DNA of 64,000 bases from Tolumonas lignilytica (lineage in GTDB: Bacteria; Pseudomonadota; Gammaproteobacteria; Enterobacterales; Aeromonadaceae), in contig NZ_AZUK01000001.1 of the NCBI RefSeq assembly GCF_000527035.1, positions 62,001 through 126,000 on the forward strand, written 5' to 3'. The notes under the pieces were generated by a model, which made no database searches, had not been told where the DNA came from, and saw nothing but the letters and a program-made list of their open reading frames with translations. The translations under genes and the position numbers were made by a program. Below, piece by piece: positions 1 to 9,102 of the stretch. The first letter of the stretch is position 1. Each line of letters opens with the position of its first letter.

Positions 1-2142
1 CGTGATACCACCCAGCGTGACATGATTGCCACCACCAGTACCGGTATGTCGGCCATCCAGCATGAATTTTTCTGCACTTAGCCGTGATAAATAGGCCTGC
101 TCATAAAGGGTTTCCGTGTTGAAAACCAGTTCATCCCAGTTTTTTGACGGATGAATATTTACTTCAATGACCCCCGGATCGGGCGTGATGAGAAATTTTT
201 GCAGACGATAGTCTTTCGGCGGCTCATACCCTTCGATCACGACCGGAAGGTTCAGGCTTGCAGCCACACGTTCAATGGCATGAATTAATGCGACATAATT
301 TTCCAGATAGGAAACAGGCGGTAAGAATAAATGCAGTTTGCCATCACGAGGTTCGAGACACAGCGCGGTACGTACTACATTTTTAACGATTTTCAGTGTT
401 GGTTGTTTTTGTGACTGACGAGCTTGCTGCGTGGCCATAGTTGGCGCTTCGGTTGCTATTGAAAACAATGGCAGTGGGTCGCGAGGTTCAAAAGGATCAC
501 GATCTACCTCGATTTCTTCCTGTGTGACCGCAGGGAGTGAATTCAGGGGTAAACGATATCCCATCGGGCTATCCCCTGGAACCAAGGTGATCACATCGGC
601 GCGCATTTGCCACAGACTGCTTTGCCATTCCACGCCATTAAATTCAATCGGTAGAATGTAACCAGTGGGCTTATCCAACCCTCTGGTGAGCAATTTCGCC
701 AGTCGTCGACGCTCCAGATCATCTTTCAGATTGGCTTTACGTGGATCAACGTTTTCCGGTAAGGCACGTTCCTGCCACAAATAATACAGCGTATCTTCAT
801 AGGCAGGCTGGAGATAATGCTCTGCTAAGCCAAACTGCTGACATAATGCGAGGCCAAATGCTTGGGCCTGCGAAGTTGTCATGCCGTAATCTTTATCCAC
901 CCGTGCCAGCAAAGCCGGGTTATGCCAGAGGGGTTCGCCATCGGTCCGCCAGAAACAGCCAAGTGCCCAGCGGGGAACTTCTTCTCCCGGATACCATTTC
1001 CCCTGACCATAATGCAGCAGGCCATTACCACCAAATTTCTCTTTCATTCGCAGTAACAGATCTTTGGCCAATCTGAGTTTATCGGCACCCAGTGCTTCCG
1101 TATTCCATTGGGCAGAATCCATATCATCGATGGAAACAAATGTTGGCTCGCCGCCCATGGTTAACCGGACATCGCCTTTTTGTAATTCGGCATCGACAGC
1201 CCGGCCCAGTGCCTTGATGTTTTGCCATTCATCATCACTGTAAGGCTTGGTGACACGCGGGTCTTCATGAATGCGGGTGACCACATTTGAATAACTGAAC
1301 TTGCATTCACATTTGTCGGTAAATCCGCTAATTGGTGCAGCAGATATGGGCTCCGCAGTACAAGCCAGAGGGATATGTCCTTCACCAGCAAACAGGCCAC
1401 TGGTTGGATCAAGCCCAACCCAGCCAGCCCCCGGTAAATAGACTTCACACCAGGCATGTAGATCGGTGAAATCCTGTTCTGGCCCGGACGGGCCATCCAG
1501 CGCTTTGACATCTGAACTGAGTTGCACCAGATAACCCGATGCAAACCTTGCCGCCAGCCCCAGATGACGGAAAATCTGCACCATTAACCAGGCGGTATCA
1601 CGACAGGAACCCTTTTTCAGATTCAGTGTTTCCTGACACGTCTGTATGCCGGGTTCTAGTCGAATGCCGTAACCAATTTCATTGGCCAGACGGCTGTTTA
1701 ATTGCACCAGAAAGCTGACGATTGGCATTGTGCTGCGATCAATGTCAGACAGCCACTGTGTCAGTTCCGGACAATCTTCCGATATTTTCAAATACGGCGT
1801 CAGCTCTTCTTTTAAGGTGCTGTCATAGTCAAATGGAAAAGTTTCGGCATATTTTTCAATGAAGAAATCGAAGGGATTGATGACAGTCATGTCTGCAATG
1901 ACTTCCACCGCAAATTCGAGCTTCTTCATTTTTTCCGGAAAAACCAGTCGGGCCTGATAGTTACCGTAAGGATCTTGTTGCCAGTTAATAAAATGGTTTT
2001 CAGGTGTTACGTTCAGTGAATAAGCATGAATATGCGTACGTGAATGCGGTGCCGGACGCAGACGTAAAATATGCGGTGACACATTGATAAAACGGTCAAA
2101 TTCATAGGTTGTCTTATGCTGTATTGCAACACGGATCGTCAT
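1..2142 (-). CDS. Transglutaminase-like protein with DUF2126 region (3' end outside window)
   Basis: This gene runs off the left edge, so only about 714 N-terminal residues are visible. Residues 1-85 look like the transglutaminase N-terminal beta domain. The transglutaminase-like core follows, with a Cys-His-Asp triad at C180 (KGSCRDTAW), H229 (DLHAWCEV) and D245 (GLDPTSG). The rest matches the large DUF2126 extension known in about 1,100-residue proteins of this kind. Its start overlaps the stop of the alpha-E gene by ATGA, so it is the third gene of an operon with that gene and an ATP-grasp gene. This trio is widely conserved and is thought to make or modify a peptide, but its product is unknown. 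The family call is secure; the function is not. Confidence 0.88.
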   Translation of the reverse strand, partial: MTIRVAIQHKTTYEFDRFINVSPHILRLRPAPHSRTHIHAYSLNVTPENHFINWQQDPYGNYQARLVFPEKMKKLEFAVEVIADMTVINPFDFFIEKYAETFPFDYDSTLKEELTPYLKISEDCPELTQWLSDIDRSTMPIVSFLVQLNSRLANEIGYGIRLEPGIQTCQETLNLKKGSCRDTAWLMVQIFRHLGLAARFASGYLVQLSSDVKALDGPSGPEQDFTDLHAWCEVYLPGAGWVGLDPTSGLFAGEGHIPLACTAEPISAAPISGFTDKCECKFSYSNVVTRIHEDPRVTKPYSDDEWQNIKALGRAVDAELQKGDVRLTMGGEPTFVSIDDMDSAQWNTEALGADKLRLAKDLLLRMKEKFGGNGLLHYGQGKWYPGEEVPRWALGCFWRTDGEPLWHNPALLARVDKDYGMTTSQAQAFGLALCQQFGLAEHYLQPAYEDTLYYLWQERALPENVDPRKANLKDDLERRRLAKLLTRGLDKPTGYILPIEFNGVEWQSSLWQMRADVITLVPGDSPMGYRLPLNSLPAVTQEEIEVDRDPFEPRDPLPLFSIATEAPTMATQQARQSQKQPTLKIVKNVVRTALCLEPRDGKLHLFLPPVSYLENYVALIHAIERVAASLNLPVVIEGYEPPKDYRLQKFLITPDPGVIEVNIHPSKNWDELVFNTETLYEQAYLSRLSAEKFMLDGRHTGTGGGNHVTLGGIT

Positions 2143-3083
2143 GCGGCATCTCCCTGCATATACTGAAACCAGTTATCCGTAATTTGATGATGTAACGCGA
2201 TAATGCTTAATTGAATGTCATTCAGATAACGACTGAATTCCTGATTCAAATCTTCAGAACGCTCGACGCCATGGGTGTTCTGCAACAACATATTGACCTG
2301 ATGCGCAATCACTTCCGAACGCGGCAACGCACTGGCGGCCAGCTTGATCTGTTCCAGACAAAAAAGTTGTGAGCGAGGGAAGTGCGGATCGGTCAGCAAA
2401 AAGGTGGCGGCCATTGCTCCCTTAATGGAACTACGCATGGTGCGACGAAAGCTCAGATAAGCACTTTGTGATTTCAGCACTTTAGACCAGATCACCTGAC
2501 CTAGTTTCACGCTCTCTTCTTCTCGAGATTGCATCAGCACTGAATTGGCGGCATCCAGAATGCGTGTATTCATATCTGCCCGTTCAAGATAACGTCCGAT
2601 ATTCAGAAAACACCAGCCGGCGCCTCTGTCCATCGAGCCGCTCAGCAGACCTATAATTTTCTGGCAGCCGCCAATGATCGTATTGAGATAAGTGTGTCGT
2701 TCGGAGCGATTGATCCCTTGTTTGATATGCTGTTTGGCATACAGATCCAGCTCGTTGATTAGCTCCCACATCTCTCCGGGAACGACATCACGGGTCGTAC
2801 GTAGATTTTCACGAACCATCTTGAGCGACGATAAAAGAGAACCGGGATTGGTATCATCGGCCAGTAAAAATTTCAGCACATTGCGTTCGTCTTTGACCTT
2901 ATAGCGTTGTTCAAACAACTCGACACCGCTGTTGATTTCAATCAGGTTGTACCAGGAGATAGCAATTTCACGCGGTAAATCGTAAAGCAAGTCATCATAC
3001 ACGCTGACTAAACGTGCGGTATTTTCAACGCGTTCAAGATAACGGGCACACCAGTAAAGGCGTTCTGCAACTCGTGATAGCAT
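2139..3083 (-). CDS. Alpha-E domain protein (DUF403)
   Basis: A 314-residue, mainly helical protein starting MLSRVAERLYWCARYLERVE, the usual opening of the alpha-E family. It has no signal peptide or membrane segment. It lies 2 bp after the ATP-grasp gene and overlaps the transglutaminase gene by 4 bp, so the three are almost certainly co-transcribed and translationally coupled. In other bacteria alpha-E proteins occur next to circularly permuted ATP-grasp enzymes, sometimes fused to them, and are proposed to act with them in building an unidentified peptide. Length is normal and no defect is visible. Family assignment is firm; biochemical role is inferred from context only. Confidence 0.9.
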   Translation of the reverse strand: MLSRVAERLYWCARYLERVENTARLVSVYDDLLYDLPREIAISWYNLIEINSGVELFEQRYKVKDERNVLKFLLADDTNPGSLLSSLKMVRENLRTTRDVVPGEMWELINELDLYAKQHIKQGINRSERHTYLNTIIGGCQKIIGLLSGSMDRGAGWCFLNIGRYLERADMNTRILDAANSVLMQSREEESVKLGQVIWSKVLKSQSAYLSFRRTMRSSIKGAMAATFLLTDPHFPRSQLFCLEQIKLAASALPRSEVIAHQVNMLLQNTHGVERSEDLNQEFSRYLNDIQLSIIALHHQITDNWFQYMQGDAA

Positions 3084-3085
3084 GG

Positions 3086-4540
3086 CTAAACTCCTTTTGT
3101 CTCAACGATCCATGTGTCTTTACTACCGCCACCTTGTGACGAATTGACGACCAGAGATCCTTTTTTCATGGCTACGCGAGTTAATCCGCCTGTCGTAACA
3201 TAGGTATCTTTACTCTGCAAAATGAAAGGCCGTAAATCCAGATGGCGTGGCTCAAGTGTACCTTTGCCAACCAGTGTCGGGGCCGTGGAGAGTTTTAAAG
3301 TTGGTTGTGCGATATAATTCCGAGGGTTGGCCTGAATCAGCTCTGCAAATAACTGCTGATCTTTTTTACTGGAATGCGGGCCAACCAACATGCCATAGCC
3401 ACCAGATTCATTGGCGGGTTTCACCACCAGTTTATCGAGATTTTGCAGCACATATTCGCGATGGTCATCGCGCTCACACAGATATGTGGTCACATTCGGG
3501 AGGATAGGTTCTTCGTCTAAATAGTAGCGAATTAAATCGGGCACATACGCATACACCACTTTATCATCAGCAACTCCGGCGCCGGGTGCATTGGCCAATG
3601 CGACATTTCCTGCTTTCCAAGCGCGCATTAAGCCCGGTACACCTAATACTGAATCCGGCTCAAACACTTCCGGATCAAGGTATAAATCGTCAATTCGACG
3701 ATAAATCACATCAACCCGTTCCGGCCCGTAAATGGTCTTGGTATAGACACAATCATCATTACCGATAAACAGATCGCTGCCTTCCACCAGTTCCACACCC
3801 ATCTGTTGCGCCAGAAAAGCATGTTCAAAATAAGCCGAATTGTAGATGCCGGGCGTCAGCACCACGATCTCCGGGCGTTCAATTTTTCGCGGAGACAATG
3901 CCGCCAGCGTTTCAAATAATTGAGAAGGGTAATCGGCGATGGGTTTGATATCGTCGTTTTCAAACAGTTCTGGTAATACGCGTTTGGTAATGGCCCGGTT
4001 TTCCAGCATATACGACACACCGGAAGGAACACGCAGGTTATCTTCTAACACATAAAATTGACCGGTTTCATCACGCACCAAGTCGGTGCCACAAATATGC
4101 GCCCACACACCATACGCAGGGGAGACGCCCACACATTCAGGACGGAAATTCTTGGATTTGGTAATGATATATTCAGGGATAATGCCGTCTTTGATGCAAT
4201 TCTGGTCGTGGTAGAGATCATCGATAAAACGGTTTAATGCTGTGAGGCGTTGTTTCAATCCAGCCTCTGTTACAGCCCACTCTTTGGCTTCAATCGTACG
4301 AGGAATAATGTCAAACGGCCAGGTTCTGTCGATATTTCCTTCTTCCGTATAGACGGTAAAACTGATGCCCATTTCCTGTACGGTCGCTTCTGCCGTCAGT
4401 CGGCGTTTTTCTAATTCGTCAGCAGAGAGTGAATTGAGATATTTGAGTAGTCGTTGCGCTGGTGGGCGAGGGTTTCCGGATTGATCTATCAACTCATCGT
4501 AATACGCATCGGGATCGTAATTTTTTGTTAGTTTATTCAT
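3086..4540 (-). CDS. Circularly permuted ATP-grasp protein (DUF404/DUF407)
   Basis: A 484-residue protein of the circularly permuted ATP-grasp type 2 family. Family-typical stretches are visible, such as the VLEDNLRVPSGVSYMLENR segment around residues 165-183 and the VVKPANESGGYGM nucleotide-binding segment in the last third. ATP-grasp enzymes join a carboxylate to an amine via an acyl-phosphate, so a peptide ligase role is likely, but the substrate is unknown. It is the first gene of the minus-strand trio with alpha-E and transglutaminase-like genes, and the 441-bp region upstream must hold the promoter. Start chosen at ATG 4540 because the conserved N-terminal helix begins shortly after it. 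Confidence 0.9.
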   Translation of the reverse strand: MNKLTKNYDPDAYYDELIDQSGNPRPPAQRLLKYLNSLSADELEKRRLTAEATVQEMGISFTVYTEEGNIDRTWPFDIIPRTIEAKEWAVTEAGLKQRLTALNRFIDDLYHDQNCIKDGIIPEYIITKSKNFRPECVGVSPAYGVWAHICGTDLVRDETGQFYVLEDNLRVPSGVSYMLENRAITKRVLPELFENDDIKPIADYPSQLFETLAALSPRKIERPEIVVLTPGIYNSAYFEHAFLAQQMGVELVEGSDLFIGNDDCVYTKTIYGPERVDVIYRRIDDLYLDPEVFEPDSVLGVPGLMRAWKAGNVALANAPGAGVADDKVVYAYVPDLIRYYLDEEPILPNVTTYLCERDDHREYVLQNLDKLVVKPANESGGYGMLVGPHSSKKDQQLFAELIQANPRNYIAQPTLKLSTAPTLVGKGTLEPRHLDLRPFILQSKDTYVTTGGLTRVAMKKGSLVVNSSQGGGSKDTWIVETKGV

Positions 4541-4981
4541 AGGTGTAGCATCCTTTTCAACAACCTAAGTGCCATGCCTTGTTTTTTCTCATGATGCAGT
4601 TTTTGGCAATGCAGCACTCTGTTTAGATAAACAAGCAAATCTTATACCTCAAATGGAAAACACTGGAATCGTAAAAAAAATGTCATTTTGAACCGAGAAT
4701 ATGTCGTTTTTAAGTCTGGCAGAGAGCCTCAACTTATTAATACTAGATTGAAAAATCAGATTTTTATAAATACATGCTACATATAAGTGACTCAAAATGG
4801 TGCAAAAAGAACAAAGAGACTCGAACTATATTCGCCAGCATAAGTATTATGTTAAAAGGTGTATGTTTATATAATCCCCCGAATATTCACTTTCGGAGAG
4901 TATTTCCAAACAGCTCAGCAATGCATACTCATTGGCTGATATAATCCGCTCCCATATTTTCTTTATATTAATGATCAATCA
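4541..4981. other. Intergenic region between divergent genes
   Basis: This 441-bp AT-rich gap separates the minus-strand ATP-grasp operon from the plus-strand VF530 gene, so both promoters should lie here. I see no convincing -35/-10 pair, terminator or RNA gene. A string resembling a tRNA T-loop (TTCGAGTC on the minus strand, near 4820) lacks pairing stems. Confidence 0.4.
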
Positions 4982-5455
4982 ATGAACGATGCTGCCGGTT
5001 ATAAAAACAACCCGTTACACGGGCTAAGTTTAAAGAATTTACTCACCGAGATAGTGGAGTATTATGGATTTGAAATCCTTTTTGCTTACTTGAATATCAA
5101 TTGTTTCAAGAATAATCCCAGCGTGGATTCCAGTGTCAAATTCCTCAAAAAAACAGACTGGGCTCGTGAAAAGGTAGAAGCGTTTTACCTATACCAGTTC
5201 AAAAGTCTACCCAAGGCTTCTGAAGCGCAATTTCAATTGCCACCCCGAGAACGCATCATCCCTGCCGGAGATGTTCCTGGCTTACCGGCTGAACTCAGTC
5301 TGGAAGACGCGATCCGTTTACGTGAAAAACGGGCCCAAAAAGCTGCGTTGCGCAATCAGAATCGCGGAGGCTTTAAACGCGACAATCGCTCATATTCTTA
5401 CTCAAACAGCTCTGCAGGTGATGATGCAGACCCTTGGGCTAAGTGGCGTAAATAG
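4982..5455 (+). CDS. VF530 family (DUF2132) protein with basic C-terminal tail
   Basis: A 157-residue protein. Residues 11-72 match the small VF530/DUF2132 fold ([19 protein letters not shown], then [20 protein letters not shown] and [11 protein letters not shown]), which has been proposed to bind DNA. Typical members are about 75-90 residues. This one carries a linker and a charged Arg/Lys/Asn-rich tail that ends DPWAKWRK, a terminal motif shared by several gammaproteobacterial members. No good Shine-Dalgarno sequence precedes the ATG at 4982. It appears to be a single-gene unit; no operon partner is visible. Cytoplasmic; exact role unknown. Confidence 0.8.
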   Translation: MNDAAGYKNNPLHGLSLKNLLTEIVEYYGFEILFAYLNINCFKNNPSVDSSVKFLKKTDWAREKVEAFYLYQFKSLPKASEAQFQLPPRERIIPAGDVPGLPAELSLEDAIRLREKRAQKAALRNQNRGGFKRDNRSYSYSNSSAGDDADPWAKWRK

Positions 5456-5569
5456 ACGCGATTAAAAAGAGTTTTTGCTACATTGGCGCTTATATTACAC
5501 GTGCACTATGCTGTATTCATAATACCGCTTTAGCCGGTAGTTCATAGCCTTTAAAGGGTAAAGGTGAAT

Positions 5570-5980
5570 ATGATGAAACATTTGCATGTAATAATGTTAT
5601 TCCTGGCAGGAATGCTGGGATCTGCTGCGCTTAATGCAGAAACGACTCCAACCAATGATGCCAACACTCAAACTGCCGTCATCGTAAATGGTGTCCAACA
5701 GGTAAATATGTTGGCTGGTAGTTTTTACTATAAACCGAATCAAGTGACGGTTAAAGTCAACGTCCCCGTTGAGCTCATGATTAAGAAAGAAAGCGGGATG
5801 ATCCCTCATAATTTCGTCATCGAATCACCAGATGCTGGCGTTGTGGTGAAAGAAGAGCTATCCAGTGATGTCAAAACCATCCGCTTTACACCAACTGCGA
5901 TTGGCAAAATTCCATTTTATTGCACCCATGGCACACATCGCGACCGGGGAATGGAAGGGGTCATTGATGTCGTGAAATAA
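5570..5980 (+). CDS. Periplasmic cupredoxin (plastocyanin-like)
   Basis: A small exported copper protein. A signal peptide ends near the LNAE site. The cupredoxin fold follows with a full type-1 copper ligand set near the C-terminus: the His of MIPHNF, then C, H and M in FYCTHGTHRDRGMEG. Such proteins carry single electrons in the periplasm or act as copper chaperones. I place the start at ATG 5570 (or ATG 5573), because AAAGG at 5560-5564 sits at a good distance; an in-frame GTG at 5564 would overlap that ribosome site. It is first in a tight run with a LolA-like protein, an SRPBCC protein and a PPK2 kinase. Confidence 0.85.
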   Translation: MMKHLHVIMLFLAGMLGSAALNAETTPTNDANTQTAVIVNGVQQVNMLAGSFYYKPNQVTVKVNVPVELMIKKESGMIPHNFVIESPDAGVVVKEELSSDVKTIRFTPTAIGKIPFYCTHGTHRDRGMEGVIDVVK

Positions 5981-5982
5981 AA

Positions 5983-6594
5983 ATGTTGTTAGCACTTTCT
6001 TTTGCGGCCGCCATTAGTGGCGTTGCCGCAGATGAATTGTCTTGGGCAATGAATAATTACCGCAAAGTTCAATCTTATGTTGTAACAATTCATTCTTCGG
6101 GCAGGAGTGATCGTCAAGACATTCGCTACTCCTTCAAAAAACCCGGCTTCGTACGGATGGATTTTATATATCCCCATAATGGGACGGTGCTTATTTATAA
6201 CCCCGTTACTGGTCGTGTCAGCGTATGGCCTTTTGGCATACATCATTTTCCTAAATTAAATTTAAGTCCTAATAATTCACTGATCCAGGGATCTGGTGGC
6301 CAGCGTATAGATCATTCAGATATTGGTGCTTTATTTGACAATATTCATACTATGGCGCTAAACGGAACAATCGAAAACAGGGCCATTGATTTGGGAAATC
6401 TGCATCTCGTTATCACGGGGGCTGATAAAGTGGCTATTGGAACCATTCATCGTTATGAATTGTGGCTTGATCCTGAAAGTGGATTTCCCAGAAAAGTAAT
6501 TAGCTTTGATCTCCAAAATAGAATTATTGAAACAGTAATGATGGATGTTCCGACTGTGAACATTCTATTACCTGAGGTGTTATTTACCCCATAG
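5983..6594 (+). CDS. LolA-like/DUF1571 periplasmic protein
   Basis: A 203-residue protein whose ATG lies 2 bp after the cupredoxin stop, so translation is probably coupled. The N-terminus is a short signal peptide, with likely cleavage after GVAA. The rest has the pattern of outer-membrane lipoprotein-sorting/LolA-like or DUF1571 beta folds: a SYVVTIHSSGR strand, a KKPGFVRMDF segment, and the WLDPESGFPRKVI segment typical of these proteins. The family suggests binding of a lipid or lipoprotein acyl chain in the periplasm. No lipobox cysteine is seen. The exact subfamily is uncertain; a role with the adjacent cupredoxin is inferred from position alone. Confidence 0.7.
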   Translation: MLLALSFAAAISGVAADELSWAMNNYRKVQSYVVTIHSSGRSDRQDIRYSFKKPGFVRMDFIYPHNGTVLIYNPVTGRVSVWPFGIHHFPKLNLSPNNSLIQGSGGQRIDHSDIGALFDNIHTMALNGTIENRAIDLGNLHLVITGADKVAIGTIHRYELWLDPESGFPRKVISFDLQNRIIETVMMDVPTVNILLPEVLFTP

Positions 6595-6605
6595 TCAGGT
6601 ACACG

Positions 6606-7085
6606 ATGAAATACCATATTGTGACTATTTGGCTCCTTGAAGCGCCTATTGAAGTTGTCTATGAGACCATTTCTCAATCTATGAATTGGCCACAGTGGTG
6701 GGGTAACGTTAAACAAGTTGAGAACCTTGAATCTGGCGATGCCAATGGCATAGGAAACATTCGGCGATATACATGGCAAGGCTTCTTACCTTATCAACTG
6801 CGTTTTGATATATGCGTTACTCGTCTTGAACCACTGATCTTTATTGAAGGAATAGCAAGCGGAGACCTGGAAGGCATCGGTTGCTGGTCTTTCAGCTATG
6901 ATAAAAACATAACTGTTGTCAATTATACCTGGCATGTACATACAACATCTTTCTGGATGAATTTGTTAGAGCTGTTTGCTTATCCTCTTATTAAATGGAA
7001 TCACAATCTTGTTATGCGCAAAGGTGGAGAAGCACTTGCCCAGAAACTTAATGCACGCCTAGTCTGTGTTACTCATCGCACATAA
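6606..7085 (+). CDS. SRPBCC (polyketide cyclase/START-like) protein
   Basis: A 159-residue protein of the SRPBCC helix-grip fold. The opening [20 protein letters not shown] and the following [11 protein letters not shown] are diagnostic of polyketide-cyclase/dehydrase-like members, which form a deep hydrophobic pocket. There is no signal peptide. The ATG lies 11 bp after the LolA-like gene with an AGGTAC sequence just upstream, and the PPK2 gene follows after 16 bp, so it belongs to the same transcription unit. The ligand is unknown. Length is normal for a stand-alone SRPBCC domain. Confidence 0.75.
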   Translation: MKYHIVTIWLLEAPIEVVYETISQSMNWPQWWGNVKQVENLESGDANGIGNIRRYTWQGFLPYQLRFDICVTRLEPLIFIEGIASGDLEGIGCWSFSYDKNITVVNYTWHVHTTSFWMNLLELFAYPLIKWNHNLVMRKGGEALAQKLNARLVCVTHRT

Positions 7086-7101
7086 AAGGAAAGGGATAAA
7101 T

Positions 7102-7989
7102 ATGAAAATTGATTTAGCTGATTTCCGAGTTAAAGAAGGTGAAAAGGTCAAACTCGACAAGTGGCCTACGTTCGTTAAACCCATTTATCATTCAAAAGAA
7201 CAATATCACGAGCTGCTCGGTGAACAAGTTACTGAGCTGAGTGCTCAACAACAACTGCTCTACGCCTCTAATCGTCATGCCATCCTGCTTATTTTTCAAG
7301 CCATGGATGCTGCCGGAAAAGACGGTGTCATCCGCCATGTGATGTCTGGTATCAATCCGCAGGGGTGTCAGGTATTCAGCTTTAAACATCCCAGTGCGAC
7401 CGAATTGGAGCATGATTTTCTGTGGCGCACGACGCAGTGTTTACCTGAGCGCGGCCGGATCGGGATCTTTAACCGATCCTATTATGAAGAGGTCTTGATC
7501 GTTCGCGTTCACCCCGAGATCCTGCAAAGTCAGGGGGTGCCTGACGGACTCCTAGATGATGAATCCATTTGGCAGCACCGCTACCATTCCATCGTAGAGC
7601 AGGAAAAACATCTGTATCGCAACGGGACAAGGGTGATCAAATTTTTCCTGCATCTGTCAAAAGAAGAGCAGCGCAAGCGCTTTCTTGAGCGTATTGATGA
7701 ACCTGAAAAAAATTGGAAATTCAGTATTTCCGACATTGAAGAAAGACAATTTTGGGATCAATACATGGATGCTTATGAGAAATGTCTGAGTGCAACGAGT
7801 ACGGAAACGGCCCCCTGGTATGTGGTACCCGCAGATGATAAAGAAAATGCGCGTCTGATCATTTCCCGCGTCATTCTCGAAACATTGAAGAAGCTCGACA
7901 TGCACTATCCGGAAACTGACGCTGAACGTCATCAGGAATTGCAGGCTATCCGGCAACGCCTGATCAATGAAGATCCTCTCGCCGATTGA
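7102..7989 (+). CDS. PPK2-family polyphosphate kinase
   Basis: A 295-residue cytoplasmic enzyme that moves phosphate from polyphosphate to nucleotides. The Walker A-type loop is at residues 65-75 ([11 protein letters not shown]), the Walker B-type motif at 120-130 ([11 protein letters not shown]), and the lid region lies around [20 protein letters not shown]. The sequence fits the polyphosphate:nucleotide phosphotransferase subgroup. The start is ATG 7102, preceded by AAAGGAAAGGG; an upstream in-frame start at 7066 would lie inside the SRPBCC gene. It is last in the cupredoxin-LolA-like-SRPBCC run, an unusual setting for a PPK2 gene. Confidence 0.9.
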   Translation: MKIDLADFRVKEGEKVKLDKWPTFVKPIYHSKEQYHELLGEQVTELSAQQQLLYASNRHAILLIFQAMDAAGKDGVIRHVMSGINPQGCQVFSFKHPSATELEHDFLWRTTQCLPERGRIGIFNRSYYEEVLIVRVHPEILQSQGVPDGLLDDESIWQHRYHSIVEQEKHLYRNGTRVIKFFLHLSKEEQRKRFLERIDEPEKNWKFSISDIEERQFWDQYMDAYEKCLSATSTETAPWYVVPADDKENARLIISRVILETLKKLDMHYPETDAERHQELQAIRQRLINEDPLAD

Positions 7990-7999
7990 GCATTCAAAT

Positions 8000-8050
8000 C
8001 CGGTTTCACCTCAATAGTAAAGCGACTGCGCTAATATTGTGTGAAACCGG
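8000..8050. repeat. 10-bp inverted repeat, possible terminator or operator
   Basis: CCGGTTTCAC at 8000-8009 and its perfect complement GTGAAACCGG at 8041-8050 flank a 31-base loop between the PPK2 gene and a LysR gene. There is no T-run after it, so it is not a classical terminator. Confidence 0.45.
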
Positions 8051-8131
8051 GAGCTTATTTGAAGCCAGTGAATCGAATTTGTGGCAGCGTTTTGCTAGAG
8101 TAAGAAAAAGTTTCTTATATTCCGGGGTGTT

Positions 8132-9055
8132 ATGTTTAACCGTTTGGATTACCTGAAGATATTTTGCGTTGCAGCCCAACACCGCACATTTAAAGAGGCT
8201 GCAATCAAATTAAATGTATCCCCCCAACTGGTAACGCGTTGTGTGAAGGAACTGGAAACCGAACTCGGGGAGATTCTGTTCGTCCGCAGCACCCGTAATA
8301 TCAAAATCACCACATTTGGTGAACAATTTCTTCAAAAAGCACAACAAGCATTGGCCGTCATGGACAATATTTTTGGGAAAAGCGTTGCGGAAAATCTGCC
8401 GGTCAAAATCACAGCGCCGCCATCTTTTGCAAAACCACTGCTTATTCCAGTTCTGGCCCGGGTTTCTAAAGAACATCCGGAAATTCAATTTGATTTAAAG
8501 TTGTCAAACCAGTTTGCCGATGTGGTAGAAGACAAAATTGACATCGGGATCCGAGCCGGAAATCCGATTACCGATCACCGGTTTATTGCAAGAGCGGTGA
8601 ATAAACTCAATCATGTTGTGGTTGCTACGCCAGAGTTAATATCCCGTGTTGGTACACCCCAGACGATTGATGATTTGTATCATCTGCCAGTCACAACCAT
8701 GTTTGATAACAATCGCAATCAACCGTGGGAGTGGTTTTTCAAAGACAAGCTCATTTTCAAACCGGAAACTCCTGTTCTAGTTTCGGATGATGCAGATGCG
8801 GAATTTGAAGCCATCCTGAATGGGATCGGCTTCGGTCAAGTCTCTATTTTTATGGCCGCACCTCATATCATGAGCGGTCGGCTGGTACCTGTACTTCAGG
8901 ACTATGAAGCACGTGATCAATGGGATGTATTTATTTATCGCCCGCAGCGAGGGCCTGTTCCACCGCGTGTTCGTATTGTCTATGACGCGCTGGTCGAGCA
9001 GATGCAAGATCCTCACTTTTTCCCAAACGCCGTTCCGGATGTGGTGCATCAGTAG
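8132..9055 (+). CDS. LysR-family transcriptional regulator
   Basis: A 307-residue regulator. Residues 1-62 hold the LysR winged helix (YLKIFCVAAQHRTFKEAAIKL, then SPQLVTRCVKELE), followed by a type-2 periplasmic-binding-like effector domain with the common INDIGIRAG-like segment (KIDIGIRAGNP near residue 136). LysR proteins bind DNA as tetramers and respond to a small metabolite. The gene stands alone; its end shares a hairpin with the convergent yhbP-trxC pair. The target genes cannot be told from the sequence, although the nearest candidates are the adjacent PPK2 run and the trxC-yhbP pair. Length normal. Confidence 0.9.
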   Translation: MFNRLDYLKIFCVAAQHRTFKEAAIKLNVSPQLVTRCVKELETELGEILFVRSTRNIKITTFGEQFLQKAQQALAVMDNIFGKSVAENLPVKITAPPSFAKPLLIPVLARVSKEHPEIQFDLKLSNQFADVVEDKIDIGIRAGNPITDHRFIARAVNKLNHVVVATPELISRVGTPQTIDDLYHLPVTTMFDNNRNQPWEWFFKDKLIFKPETPVLVSDDADAEFEAILNGIGFGQVSIFMAAPHIMSGRLVPVLQDYEARDQWDVFIYRPQRGPVPPRVRIVYDALVEQMQDPHFFPNAVPDVVHQ

Positions 9056-9081
9056 TCGGAATATTGCAGGGTAATTCTTCG

Positions 9082-9102
9082 AACGGCCTTTTCAGGGCCG
9101 TT
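9082..9102. terminator. Bidirectional hairpin between LysR and yhbP
   Basis: AACGGCC at 9082-9088 pairs with GGCCGTT at 9096-9102. The hairpin overlaps the yhbP stop codon. It probably ends transcription for the convergent LysR and yhbP genes, but the T-tract is weak on the plus strand. Confidence 0.5.

Noticed and set aside
4838-4858. AGCATAA and TTATGTTAAAA resembling dif arms
   Set aside because: The spacer between the arms is only about 3 bases in place of 6, and the left arm is incomplete, so XerCD could not use it.
4795-4860. Minus-strand string with a T-loop-like TTCGAGTC and a CCA-like end
   Set aside because: No T-stem, anticodon stem or acceptor stem pairs; not a tRNA gene.
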